Source: Pedobacter sp. FW305-3-2-15-E-R2A2
GTDB lineage: Bacteria; Bacteroidota; Bacteroidia; Sphingobacteriales; Sphingobacteriaceae
Length of the DNA: 64,000 nucleotides
Direction of reading: 5' to 3'
NCBI RefSeq assembly: GCF_038446955.1
Contig: NZ_CP151803.1
Location: 3,844,001-3,908,000 of the forward strand
Shown here: positions 27,071 to 36,271 of the stretch, in pieces
Layout of the letters: every line of letters begins with the position of its first letter
Numbering within the stretch: the first letter of the stretch is position 1
The notes under the pieces: model-generated
The model's input: the letters and a program-made list of their open reading frames with translations, nothing else
What the model was told of the DNA's origin: nothing
The model's database searches: none
Translations under genes and position numbers: made by a program

Positions 27071-27090
27071 CTACGCAATCGTTAGCGTAG
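27071..27090. promoter_or_regulatory. 20-bp near-palindromic operator-like site
   Basis: CTACGCAATCGTTAGCGTAG has perfect 6-bp outer arms (CTACGC/GCGTAG) and 8 of 10 symmetric pairs. It lies 102 bp upstream of the start of the secreted DUF4350-like gene. It shares the 11-bp core CGCAATCGTTA with the site before uxaC, suggesting one regulator for both transcription units. Confidence 0.65.
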
Positions 27091-27167
27091 ACCGGCTAAA
27101 AAACACCTGTATGAGACTTCCAAAAGACAGCTTCAGAACCGCTTGTACCTATACGCGCTCTAACCAG

Positions 27168-27341
27168 GCTCTATACACGCTCTATACTCGGTGCACACCC
27201 GCTTGGAAGCCTGTTAAAGGCGGGTAAGCAACTGGTGTAAAACGGGCATTAAATGAGTATTCCTGCAAGCGGTCATAAGCTTGCCAGGAGCAATGAGAGA
27301 CACCTTCCAATTACCTTCCAACCCAAGAGCGTGTATAGAGC
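27168..27341. repeat. 16-bp perfect inverted repeat pair with phased direct repeats
   Basis: GCTCTATACACGCTCT at 27168-27183 recurs as its exact reverse complement at 27326-27341. The left arm is embedded in direct repeats of CTATACRCGCTCTA starting at 27149 and 27171, plus a half copy at 27182, so spacings are 22 and 11 bp. No transposase or target duplication is seen. Confidence 0.6.
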
Positions 27342-27610
27342 GTAATAGGAGACAAACAGGCGCCTATCCGGCCTTTGTATATATTATATAAGTATGGTGT
27401 GCTACACTTCCTCCTTCCAACAGATCTGGAACAATCTCTGATAAAAGATCAAAAAAAACCGCAAAACCCATCTTTTTTGTTTAAATCAGCTATAAGTCAC
27501 CACTTTATCATGGGCAAAATGACACATTTACAAATATATTTACTATAAAAATCATGTCGAATTTTGAAATTAGGCTTATTTATAGCTTTATTTGCAGAAA
27601 AACGTTCTGA

Positions 27611-30175
27611 ATGGCGAAGAATTTATTAATAGTTGAGTCACCTGCAAAAGCTAAAACCATCGAAGGGTATTTAGGAAAAGATTTCCTTGTTAAATCAAGT
27701 TACGGACATATCCGGGATTTGGTTAAAGGGGATATGGGTATTGATGTAGCCAATAATTTTGCCCAGACCTATGAGGTTCCTGCTGATAAAAAGCAGATCG
27801 TTGCAGAGCTTAAGAAATTAGCAAAGGAAGCCGAAATGGTATGGCTAGCGTCCGATGAGGACCGTGAGGGAGAAGCGATTTCATGGCATTTATACGAAAC
27901 ATTAGGGTTAAAAGAAAATAAAACAAAAAGGATTGTTTTTCATGAGATCACTAAGCCTGCCATATTAAAGGCGATAGAAACTCCACGTACGATTGACTAT
28001 AACCTTGTGAATGCCCAGCAAGCCAGACGTGTGCTGGACAGGCTGGTAGGTTTTGAGCTTTCCCCTGTTTTATGGAAAAAAATAAAACCTTCTTTATCTG
28101 CAGGACGCGTACAGTCGGTGGCTGTTCGTCTGATTGTAGACAGAGAAAGAGAAGTCAATAAATTTAATGCCACAGCAGCATTTAAGGTTTCTGCACAGTT
28201 CAGCACCGGAAAAGGGAAAGAAGTGGTTAAAGCAGAATTGCCTCAGCGCTTTGAGCTGGAAGCTGATGCAGAAAAATTCTTAAACGATTGTATTAAAGCA
28301 GGATTTAGCGTAGATAGTCTGGAAACCAGACCTGCGAAAAGAAATCCTGCGCCTCCATTTACCACTTCTACCTTACAGCAGGAAGCCTCCCGTAAACTGG
28401 GATATTCTGTGTCAAGGACGATGCAGGTCGCACAACGCCTGTACGAAAGTGGAAGGATCACGTATATGCGTACCGATTCGGTAAACCTTTCTGAAACTGC
28501 ATTACAGGCAGCATCAGCAGAGATCAAATCCGCATGGGGCGATAAATACCATCAGATCAGAACGTATAAAACGAAAACAGCAGGTGCACAGGAAGCTCAC
28601 GAAGCCATCCGCCCTACTTATTTCAACCACCATACCGTACCCGGCGACAGCTCAGAACAACGTTTATATGAATTGATCTGGAAGCGTGCCATTGCTTCTC
28701 AGATGAGCGAAGCCCTGTTTGAAAAAACAACTGCTCAGATTGCGATCAGTACCCGTAAAGAACATTTGGTTGCCGAAGGTGAAGTTCTCAAATTCGATGG
28801 TTTCTTAAAGGTATATCTGGAATCAAGTGATGAGGAAGACCTGGAGGATTCGGAAGACAGCAATATGCTTCCTCCATTGGCCAAGGGTCAGGAACTGATG
28901 TTAAGGGAAATGAATGCCACAGAACGTTTCTCCCGTCCTCCTGCAAGATATACAGAGGCCAGCATGATCAAGAAACTGGAAGAACTGGGCATCGGCCGAC
29001 CTTCCACTTATGCGCCAACCATCTCTACGATTCAGAACCGTGGATACGTGGTTAAAGAAGACCGTGATGGCCGCCAGCGTTCCTTCAGTGCAATTGTACT
29101 GGCTAATGGAGTGGTAACCAAACAAATTAAAACAGAAATCACAGGGGCAGAGAAATCAAAGCTCTTCCCGACAGATATAGGTGAAGTGGTAAACGACTTC
29201 CTGGTAGAACATTTCAAAGGGATTGTCGACTTTAACTTTACTGCCAACGTAGAAAAGGAATTCGATGAGATCGCCCAGGGATTGCAGGAATGGACAAAAA
29301 TGCTCCACTCCTTCTACACTCCATTCCATCTTGAAGTAGAAACTACCCTTGAAAATGCAGACCGTGCCAACGGAGAGCGTTTATTGGGAATTGATCCTGC
29401 TTCCGGAAAGAATGTATATGCTAAAGTGGGTAAATTCGGACCATTGGTGCAGATCGGACAGAATGACGACGAGGAAAAACCACGTTATGCCAGCTTGTCG
29501 AAATCTCAATCGGTAGGAACAGTAACACTTGAGGATGCGTTGGAGCAATTCAAGCTTCCTTTCCAGCTGGAAGATTATGAAGGTAAAGAAGTTTCCGTAG
29601 GTGTAGGCCGTTTTGGTCCATACGTGAAATGGGGAGATGCTTACATTTCCATTCCTAAAAACGAAGATCCACTGTCTGTAGACAGGGACCGTGCCATTGA
29701 AATTATCGGAGAGAAAATTACAGCTGATGCACCGGTGGCGCATTATGAGAGTTTACCGGTAACCAAGGGTAAAGGCCGCTTCGGTCCTTTCATCAAATGG
29801 AATGACTTATTTATCAATGTGCCTAAAGCTTATAACTTTGACTTCCTGACGCAGAAAGACATCGAGGAGCTGATCGGTAAAAAGGTAGAGAAAGAAGCGA
29901 ACAGGTTTATTCAGCAATGGACGGCAGAGAAGATTGCGATTGAAAACGGCAGATGGGGCCCCTTCATCCGTTTCGGTAAAGACATGCTGAAATTGGGTAA
30001 AAACCCGGCTACAGGAGAGAAATATACTCCTGAAGACCTTGCGGGCGTCTCCCTTGAAGAAGTAAAAAAACTAATTGTAGAACAGGTACCTAATGCTTTT
30101 GAACCTAAAGTTGCCAAGAAAAAGGCAGCAGCAAAGTCTCCAGCAAAAAAGAAACCGGTAGCCAAGAAAAAGTAG
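27611..30175 (+). CDS. topA: DNA topoisomerase I
   Basis: The protein has 854 residues. The Toprim domain opens with LLIVESPAKAKTIEGYLG, with the acidic pair in LASDEDREGEAISWH. The type IA active site is Tyr285 in RITYMRTDSVNLS. The C-terminal ~300 residues hold Toprim_C_rpt repeats (VGKFGPLVQIG, VGRFGPYVKWGD, KGRFGPFIKWND, NGRWGPFIRFGKD) instead of zinc fingers. A Lys/Ala-rich tail (AKKKAAAKSPAKKK) ends the protein, as is usual in Bacteroidota. It relaxes negative supercoils in the cytosol and is essential in most bacteria. The next gene starts 22 bp downstream and may be co-transcribed. Confidence 0.97.
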   Translation: MAKNLLIVESPAKAKTIEGYLGKDFLVKSSYGHIRDLVKGDMGIDVANNFAQTYEVPADKKQIVAELKKLAKEAEMVWLASDEDREGEAISWHLYETLGLKENKTKRIVFHEITKPAILKAIETPRTIDYNLVNAQQARRVLDRLVGFELSPVLWKKIKPSLSAGRVQSVAVRLIVDREREVNKFNATAAFKVSAQFSTGKGKEVVKAELPQRFELEADAEKFLNDCIKAGFSVDSLETRPAKRNPAPPFTTSTLQQEASRKLGYSVSRTMQVAQRLYESGRITYMRTDSVNLSETALQAASAEIKSAWGDKYHQIRTYKTKTAGAQEAHEAIRPTYFNHHTVPGDSSEQRLYELIWKRAIASQMSEALFEKTTAQIAISTRKEHLVAEGEVLKFDGFLKVYLESSDEEDLEDSEDSNMLPPLAKGQELMLREMNATERFSRPPARYTEASMIKKLEELGIGRPSTYAPTISTIQNRGYVVKEDRDGRQRSFSAIVLANGVVTKQIKTEITGAEKSKLFPTDIGEVVNDFLVEHFKGIVDFNFTANVEKEFDEIAQGLQEWTKMLHSFYTPFHLEVETTLENADRANGERLLGIDPASGKNVYAKVGKFGPLVQIGQNDDEEKPRYASLSKSQSVGTVTLEDALEQFKLPFQLEDYEGKEVSVGVGRFGPYVKWGDAYISIPKNEDPLSVDRDRAIEIIGEKITADAPVAHYESLPVTKGKGRFGPFIKWNDLFINVPKAYNFDFLTQKDIEELIGKKVEKEANRFIQQWTAEKIAIENGRWGPFIRFGKDMLKLGKNPATGEKYTPEDLAGVSLEEVKKLIVEQVPNAFEPKVAKKKAAAKSPAKKKPVAKKK

Positions 30176-30197
30176 GCCTGGCCTGCTTAATGCAGAT

Positions 30198-30602
30198 ATG
30201 AAGAAAGATCTCCCTGAAAATATAGTAGAAGACATTGCTGTTGCAGTAGTGCTGAAGAGCGAAAGTCCGGAAGTAAAAAACTGGACTGTTTACCTGATTA
30301 ATCTGAAAGATAAACCATTGAAAAATGTGTTGATCAGCTCTAAAGGCTATGGAGAAAAAGATGGCAGAATGGTGCAAACCTCTGTACTCAGACATTCGTT
30401 GGGAGACCTTCAAGCCCGTTCATTTGCAGGCGTTGAAGCAATAGATCCTGAAGTTTTTGGCTTAACCAATGAATATTGGTTAAGCTATTACCTGGACGAG
30501 GTGATCTATGATAAAAAATTCATTTTCCTTCCTGAAAGTATCGTTGATGATAATTTAATTCGGATTCCTTTGGTAAATATGCCGGGTGTGATGATAAAAT
30601 AA
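30198..30602 (+). CDS. Conserved hypothetical protein downstream of topA
   Basis: The protein has 134 residues, is soluble and acidic, and lacks a signal peptide. I do not recognise a family. The sequence alternates predicted beta strands (EDIAVAVVLKSES, WTVYLINLKDKPLKNVLISS) and closes with KFIFLPESIVDDNLIRIP, suggesting a small all-beta domain. It follows topA by 22 bp and precedes the macroglobulin gene by 73 bp, so it is probably the second gene of the topA transcript. Codon usage is like its neighbours. Confidence 0.7.
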   Translation: MKKDLPENIVEDIAVAVVLKSESPEVKNWTVYLINLKDKPLKNVLISSKGYGEKDGRMVQTSVLRHSLGDLQARSFAGVEAIDPEVFGLTNEYWLSYYLDEVIYDKKFIFLPESIVDDNLIRIPLVNMPGVMIK

Positions 30603-30675
30603 TTTCGGTTTAGTTTCTGATACCAATCCTTTTTGCTAATTTTCATGCACATCTCCAACTTTACCATAAAAGTGT

Positions 30676-33600
30676 ATGAAATTCACGTCATCTCCATTTA
30701 TTCAAAAGAATAAAAAAGGAATCATTATCGGCTCTGTAGCGGTCATTCTCATCGGCCTTGCCTCGCTCTTCTTTTTCAAAAAAGAAAGACCAAAAGACTA
30801 CAATCAGGCTTATTCCAAATACATAGAAGCCTATACCTCAGGAACAGTTTCCAAGAAAAGTTATGTCAGGCTCCATCTGGCCAGTCAGGTGAAAACCATG
30901 AGTGATATCGGCGTGGCCGATTCCAGGGACCTGTTCAGCTTCTCCCCTTCTGTAAAAGGAAAAACTTACTGGATCGATTCCCAAACGCTGGAATTCAGAC
31001 CCGATGAGCCTTTGAAACCCGGAGAAGATTACGAAGCGACCTTCAACCTGAACAAGGTGACAGAAACGGAAAAGGGCCTGGAAGAATTTGAATTCAACTT
31101 CAGGGTCATCAATCCGGGACTAAGCCTGAGTCAGAATGGACTGGTCTCTCAGAACAATACTTCCCTTGATTATATGAAATTAAGCGGAGAAGTACTGACC
31201 TCCGATCAGGAAGATCCGAAGCAGATTGAAAAAGCCTTAAAAATAGATTTCCCGCAGTCCTTAAAGGTGAAATGGCAGCACAACCCTGCAAAAAACATTT
31301 CTACTTTTACCGTAGACAGCATTAAGAAAACAAAATCCGACAACCCGCTAAAGCTCATCTGGTCTGGTGATCCGATCGATGCACCGGGTAAAGGAGAAGA
31401 AGTATTGGAAGTTCCTGCGCAGGGTGTCTTCAAAATTCTGAACATGAAAGCCATACAGGATCTGGAAGATTTTGCACTCGTTCAGTTCTCTGAGCCAGTC
31501 AACGTTGCCCAGGACCTGAACGGACTCATCTCCCTTGCCCAATTGACGGACCTCAGGTTTACCATAGATGCCAGTCAGGTGAAGGTTTATTCGGCAGAAA
31601 CACTGGAAGGAAATTATGCCTTTACTGCAAACGAAGGGGTTGAAAATATCAACAGTGTTAAATTATCCGCTGCGAAAACAGCGAATATTGTTTTTGAGAA
31701 TAAACTACCTTCGGTTACCATTGCCGGAAGCGGAAGCATCCTCCCTACTTCGGGGAAACTGGTCTTACCCTTTGAAGCGGTCAACCTAAAAGCAGTGGAT
31801 GTGACGGTGATCAAGATCTATGAGGACAATATCCCCCAGTTTTTCCAGACCAATAATTATAAAGACGGACAGGAACTTCGCCGTGTAGGGAAACCTATCG
31901 TGCAGAAAACCATCCGGCTGGATGAAGATAAAGCGCTGGATCTGCATAAGAAAAACCGTTTCACCCTGGATCTGGATAAGATCATAAGGACAGAACCTGG
32001 TGCGATGTATCGTGTCACTGTTGGTTTCAGAAGAGAATATAATGTCTTTAAATGCGTGGAAGCCAATGCAGAAAATGGTGATGTTTCAGAAGAAGGTGAC
32101 GGTGAATATAGTGGTTACGGAGAGAAGATCGATGAAGATGATGATTTCTGGAGCCGTTACAACAACAATTACCCCAACAATTACCGTTGGGAAGACCGGG
32201 ATAATCCTTGTACGCCCTCCTATTATACCAGTGAACGCTGGGCGAGCAGGAACCTGATTGCTTCCAATATTGGTTTGATTGCCAAACGAGGCAATGACAA
32301 CAGCATGATGATCATTGCGACAGATCTGTTAACGGCAAAAACATTGAGCGGCGTTACCTTAGAATTGCTGGATTACCAGAAACAGGTGATTCATACCGTA
32401 AAAACGGATGGTGATGGAATGGCTTCATTTGACCTTAAAAAGAAACCTTTCCTATTGATCGCCAAAAATGGCGATGAGCGTGGTTACCTGAAACTGGACG
32501 ATGGAAGTTCCCTTCCGTTAAGCAGGTTTGATGTAGGTGGAGATGTGGTGCAAAACGGTTTAAAAGGATTCATCTACGGAGAACGTGGCGTTTGGCGTCC
32601 CGGAGATTCGGTGTTCCTTTCTTTCATTCTGGAAGATAAACTGAAAAAACTACCTGGTGGTTATCCGGTTACTTTCGAGTTTTACAATCCACAGGGGCAG
32701 CTTGTTAAGAGAGCAATCAATGGAAAACCTTTAAATGGATTCTATGCCTTCAGAACGGCTACCGAAAGCACAGCACCGACCGGAAACTGGCTGGCGAAAG
32801 TGAAAGCTGGTGGAGCAACCTTCTCTAAAACCATTAAGATTGAAACGGTAATGCCAAACCGTTTAAAGATCAATTTTGACTATGGCAACCGTCCTTATCT
32901 CGGTGTCGGAAACGGAGCTGCAGCCTCCCTTACTGCCACCTGGTTATTTGGGGCACCGGGCAAGCACCTGAAAGCGAAAGTCGATGTGAGCTTGAATACC
33001 ATGCAAACGACCTTTAAGGGCTTTGAAAACTATAGTTTTGACAACCCAACCGTTTCGTTCCAGTCGCAGGTGAAAACGATTTTCGAAGGAACCTTAAATG
33101 AAAACGGAACTGCTGCAGTAAGCACGAATTTAAGTGAGAACAATACTGCCCCGGGAATGTTGAAAGCCAATTTTGCGATTAAAGTATTCGAAGCCGGTGG
33201 TAATTTCAGCATCGACAATTTCAGCATCCCTTACCATGTGTATTCGGACTATTACGGCATTAAAGCGCCGGAAGGAGACCGTTTGAGTGGAATGCTGCTC
33301 ACTGGTCAGGACCATAAAATAGACATTGTCAATGTCAACAGAGATGGAAAACTGCTGGGCGGATCAAAATCTGTAGATGTAGAATTGTATAAAGTACAAT
33401 GGCGTTGGTGGTGGGAACAGGACAATGAGAATTCCTTTGCCAATTTCACGCAGAACTCTTATAATAAGCTGATCAAAAAAGAAACCGTTCAGATCAGCGG
33501 TGGTAAAGCGAGCTGGAACCTGAGGGTCGAAGAACCGGAATGGGGTCGTTACATGATCCTGGTCAGAGACCATAATGGAGGCCATGTTTCCGGTAAATCG

Positions 33601-36270
33601 GTCTATATCGATTGGCCGGGATGGGCACAACGCGAACAAAACAGTAATCCTACGGAAGCATCCATGCTTTCTTTCACCGCCAACAAAACCAAATTTAAAG
33701 TAGGTGAAGAAATTGTGTTGACCATCCCTTCGGGAAAAGATGGACGGGCATTGATTTCAATTGAAAACGGAAGTAAAGTATTAAAGACTTTCTGGACGGA
33801 TACTAAAGCGGGACAAACACAATTTAAGTTTAAAGCCGAAAAGAACATGGCGCCGAATGTGTTCGCCAATGTAACCTTATTACAACCACATGCACAAACG
33901 CTGAACGACCTTCCTATCCGGATGTATGGTGCCATTCCTTTGCTCATTGAGGATCCGGAAACGATCTTAAAGCCAGTGATCAAAATGGCTGATAAGCTGA
34001 AACCGGAAACGGAAAGCAACATTACCGTAACGGAACAAAATGGAAAAGCGATGACCTATACCATTGCCATTGTAGATGAAGGTTTGCTCGATCTGACCAG
34101 ATTTAAAACCCCTGATCCTCATGGCATCTTTTATGCCCGTGAAGGTTTAGGCGTAAAGACATGGGACTTATTTGATTATGTGCTTGGTGCCTGGGGCGGG
34201 AATCTGGAAAGAATCCTGAGCATTGGTGGTGATGGAAGCATCAACAAGAACCTCAGTCCGGCAAAAGCAAACAGGTTTGTGCCTGTAGTGAAATACCTGG
34301 GCCCTTTTGCGCTTTCCAAAGGTGCAAGCAACACCCATAAATTTAAACTGCCTCAATATATTGGCGCCGTAAGGGCGATGGTTGTGGCCGGTCAGGATGG
34401 GGCTTATGGTTTCGCAGAGAAAAGTGTGCAGGTGAAAAAACCGCTGATGTTACTGGCTACCTTACCAAGGGTAATCGGCCCGGGAGAAAGCTTCACCCTC
34501 CCTGCAACGGTATTTGCGACAGAAAAGAACCTTAAAAACGTCACCCTACAATTGCAATCTGCGAATTTGGAAGTGATCGGCAGCAAAACACAACAGCTGA
34601 CTTTCAAACAACCAGGAGAGCAAATGGCTTACTTTGAGATCAAAGTTCCGGAAATGACGGGTATTGCCAAGGTAAAACTGGTGGCACAGAGTGGTGCAGA
34701 GAAAACGGCATACGACGTAGAACTGGACATCAGAAATCCTAATCCATATGTCACCAATGTGGTTCCTATTGTGATTGAACCGGGTAAAAACTGGGGTACC
34801 GCTTACCAACCTGTAGGAATGGCGGGAACGAATACCGGAAGTCTGGAACTCTCTACCATCCCTCCGATCAACCTTAAAAAGCGGTTGAGCTACCTGATGC
34901 AATATCCGCATGGTTGCGTAGAACAAACCACCTCAGGGGTATTCCCTCAGTTGTTCCTGAATAAGTTAACACCGCTTACAGAGCGGCAGAAAGTAACGAC
35001 AGAAAGAAACCTGAAAGCAGGAATCAATAAATTACGTGGCTTCCAGACCGGAGATGGTGGTTTAGGCTACTGGCCAGGTGCAGGAACTTCCGACGAATGG
35101 GGAAGTAATTATGCAGGACACTTCCTGGTAGAAGCACAAAATGCAGGTTATACCCTTCCGGTTGGCATGCTGGATGAATTGTTGCGCTACCTGAAAGGTA
35201 AAGCGGCAAACTGGGCACCAAACAGCACCAATTTCTATGGTGGTGACCTGTCTCAGTCTTACCGTCTATATGTGCTTGCACTCGCTAAAAGACCGGAAAT
35301 GGCTGCGATGAACAGATTAAAGGCCTTCCAATACTTGTCGGAAACCGCGAAATGGCGACTGGCAGCGGCTTATAAGCTGGCCGGACAAGCGGATGCGGCA
35401 AATGGTCTGATCAAAGGACTGGCCACAGAAGTGAAGCCTTATAACCAAATGGGTGGAACCTATGGTTCTGATGTCCGCGATCAGGCGATGATCCTGGAAA
35501 CCTTAACCCTTCTTGGCCGTAAAGCGGCAGCAGCACAGCTGATCCAGCCACTGGCGGCGAAGTTGGGCAGAGACGATTGGTACAGCACACAAACCACAGC
35601 TTACAGTTTACTGGCGATTGCCAAGTTCTGTGGCGCAAATACGGCTTCAAATACGCTGAAATACAATTATAAGATCGATGGAAAAAGCGGAACCACCAAT
35701 TCCACTCAGTTCATGAACATTACCGACTTAACCTTTAAAGGAGGAAACAGTGTATCGATCAGCAATACCGGCGACCGTGTACTGTTTGGACGTCTGATCC
35801 TTCAGGGACAACCTTCCGCCGGACAAAACAACTTCCTGCCGAACAACGCAGAAGCTTTGGAAATGAACATCGATTATAAATTATTAAACGGAAAATCATT
35901 GGATCCATCTACCTTAAAACAAGGAACGGATTTCTATGCAGAGGTGACGATCAAAAACCCGGGAAGAATGGGTTATTACGAGCAAATGGCATTGACGCAG
36001 ATCTTCCCTTCCGGCTGGGAGATCATCAATAACAGGATCAACGACAGCGAGAGTGCTGTTGCTTCTTCGCCATATACGTATAGAGACATCAGAGATGACC
36101 GTGTGTTCACTTATTTCAACCTGAGGGAGAATGAGACCGTAATTTATAAAGTGCTGTTAAACGCCTCTTATATCGGTCGCTATTACCTTTCAGCGGTTCA
36201 GTGTGAAGCGATGTATAACAATAATATTAGTGCAACTACGGCAGGGAAATGGGTGCAGGTAATTAAGTAG
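30676..36270 (+). CDS. Bacterial alpha-2-macroglobulin family protein
   Basis: The protein has 1864 residues. An N-terminal signal anchor (IIIGSVAVILIGLASLFFF) follows a basic start, which places the body in the periplasm. An MG1/MG2-type region with FIYGERGVWRPGDSVFLSF near residue 635 is the family mark, and the A2M core carries VDEGLLDLTRF. The thioester site is intact: YPHGCVEQTT with Cys1414 and Gln1417. The alpha-helical TED domain (LGYWPGAGTSDEWGSNYAGHF) follows. These proteins trap attacking proteases or link covalently to targets in the periplasm. The PBP1C gene starts 1 bp after the stop, the pairing also found in enterobacteria, where the trap is thought to guard a damaged wall. 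Confidence 0.93.
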   Translation: MKFTSSPFIQKNKKGIIIGSVAVILIGLASLFFFKKERPKDYNQAYSKYIEAYTSGTVSKKSYVRLHLASQVKTMSDIGVADSRDLFSFSPSVKGKTYWIDSQTLEFRPDEPLKPGEDYEATFNLNKVTETEKGLEEFEFNFRVINPGLSLSQNGLVSQNNTSLDYMKLSGEVLTSDQEDPKQIEKALKIDFPQSLKVKWQHNPAKNISTFTVDSIKKTKSDNPLKLIWSGDPIDAPGKGEEVLEVPAQGVFKILNMKAIQDLEDFALVQFSEPVNVAQDLNGLISLAQLTDLRFTIDASQVKVYSAETLEGNYAFTANEGVENINSVKLSAAKTANIVFENKLPSVTIAGSGSILPTSGKLVLPFEAVNLKAVDVTVIKIYEDNIPQFFQTNNYKDGQELRRVGKPIVQKTIRLDEDKALDLHKKNRFTLDLDKIIRTEPGAMYRVTVGFRREYNVFKCVEANAENGDVSEEGDGEYSGYGEKIDEDDDFWSRYNNNYPNNYRWEDRDNPCTPSYYTSERWASRNLIASNIGLIAKRGNDNSMMIIATDLLTAKTLSGVTLELLDYQKQVIHTVKTDGDGMASFDLKKKPFLLIAKNGDERGYLKLDDGSSLPLSRFDVGGDVVQNGLKGFIYGERGVWRPGDSVFLSFILEDKLKKLPGGYPVTFEFYNPQGQLVKRAINGKPLNGFYAFRTATESTAPTGNWLAKVKAGGATFSKTIKIETVMPNRLKINFDYGNRPYLGVGNGAAASLTATWLFGAPGKHLKAKVDVSLNTMQTTFKGFENYSFDNPTVSFQSQVKTIFEGTLNENGTAAVSTNLSENNTAPGMLKANFAIKVFEAGGNFSIDNFSIPYHVYSDYYGIKAPEGDRLSGMLLTGQDHKIDIVNVNRDGKLLGGSKSVDVELYKVQWRWWWEQDNENSFANFTQNSYNKLIKKETVQISGGKASWNLRVEEPEWGRYMILVRDHNGGHVSGKSVYIDWPGWAQREQNSNPTEASMLSFTANKTKFKVGEEIVLTIPSGKDGRALISIENGSKVLKTFWTDTKAGQTQFKFKAEKNMAPNVFANVTLLQPHAQTLNDLPIRMYGAIPLLIEDPETILKPVIKMADKLKPETESNITVTEQNGKAMTYTIAIVDEGLLDLTRFKTPDPHGIFYAREGLGVKTWDLFDYVLGAWGGNLERILSIGGDGSINKNLSPAKANRFVPVVKYLGPFALSKGASNTHKFKLPQYIGAVRAMVVAGQDGAYGFAEKSVQVKKPLMLLATLPRVIGPGESFTLPATVFATEKNLKNVTLQLQSANLEVIGSKTQQLTFKQPGEQMAYFEIKVPEMTGIAKVKLVAQSGAEKTAYDVELDIRNPNPYVTNVVPIVIEPGKNWGTAYQPVGMAGTNTGSLELSTIPPINLKKRLSYLMQYPHGCVEQTTSGVFPQLFLNKLTPLTERQKVTTERNLKAGINKLRGFQTGDGGLGYWPGAGTSDEWGSNYAGHFLVEAQNAGYTLPVGMLDELLRYLKGKAANWAPNSTNFYGGDLSQSYRLYVLALAKRPEMAAMNRLKAFQYLSETAKWRLAAAYKLAGQADAANGLIKGLATEVKPYNQMGGTYGSDVRDQAMILETLTLLGRKAAAAQLIQPLAAKLGRDDWYSTQTTAYSLLAIAKFCGANTASNTLKYNYKIDGKSGTTNSTQFMNITDLTFKGGNSVSISNTGDRVLFGRLILQGQPSAGQNNFLPNNAEALEMNIDYKLLNGKSLDPSTLKQGTDFYAEVTIKNPGRMGYYEQMALTQIFPSGWEIINNRINDSESAVASSPYTYRDIRDDRVFTYFNLRENETVIYKVLLNASYIGRYYLSAVQCEAMYNNNISATTAGKWVQVIK

Positions 36271-36271
36271 C

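Larger units (their letters stand above)
26970..27610. other. 641-bp gene-free spacer with structured repeats
   Basis: No convincing coding frame lies here. It holds the near-palindrome at 27071-27090, an 11-bp-phased direct repeat (CTATACGCGCTCTA at 27149, CTATACACGCTCTA at 27171, CTATAC at 27182), and a 16-bp perfect inverted copy of the repeat 142 bp further on. Three CCTTCCAA copies lie at 27303, 27314 and 27412. The middle part is more GC-rich than the flanks, as if it carried an RNA or a repeat element. The last 200 bp before topA are AT-rich and probably hold its promoter. Confidence 0.5.

Noticed and set aside
27168..27341. Inverted repeat read as insertion-sequence ends
   Set aside because: The 142-bp interior is too short for a transposase, and no target-site duplication is visible. 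A MITE cannot be excluded without further copies.
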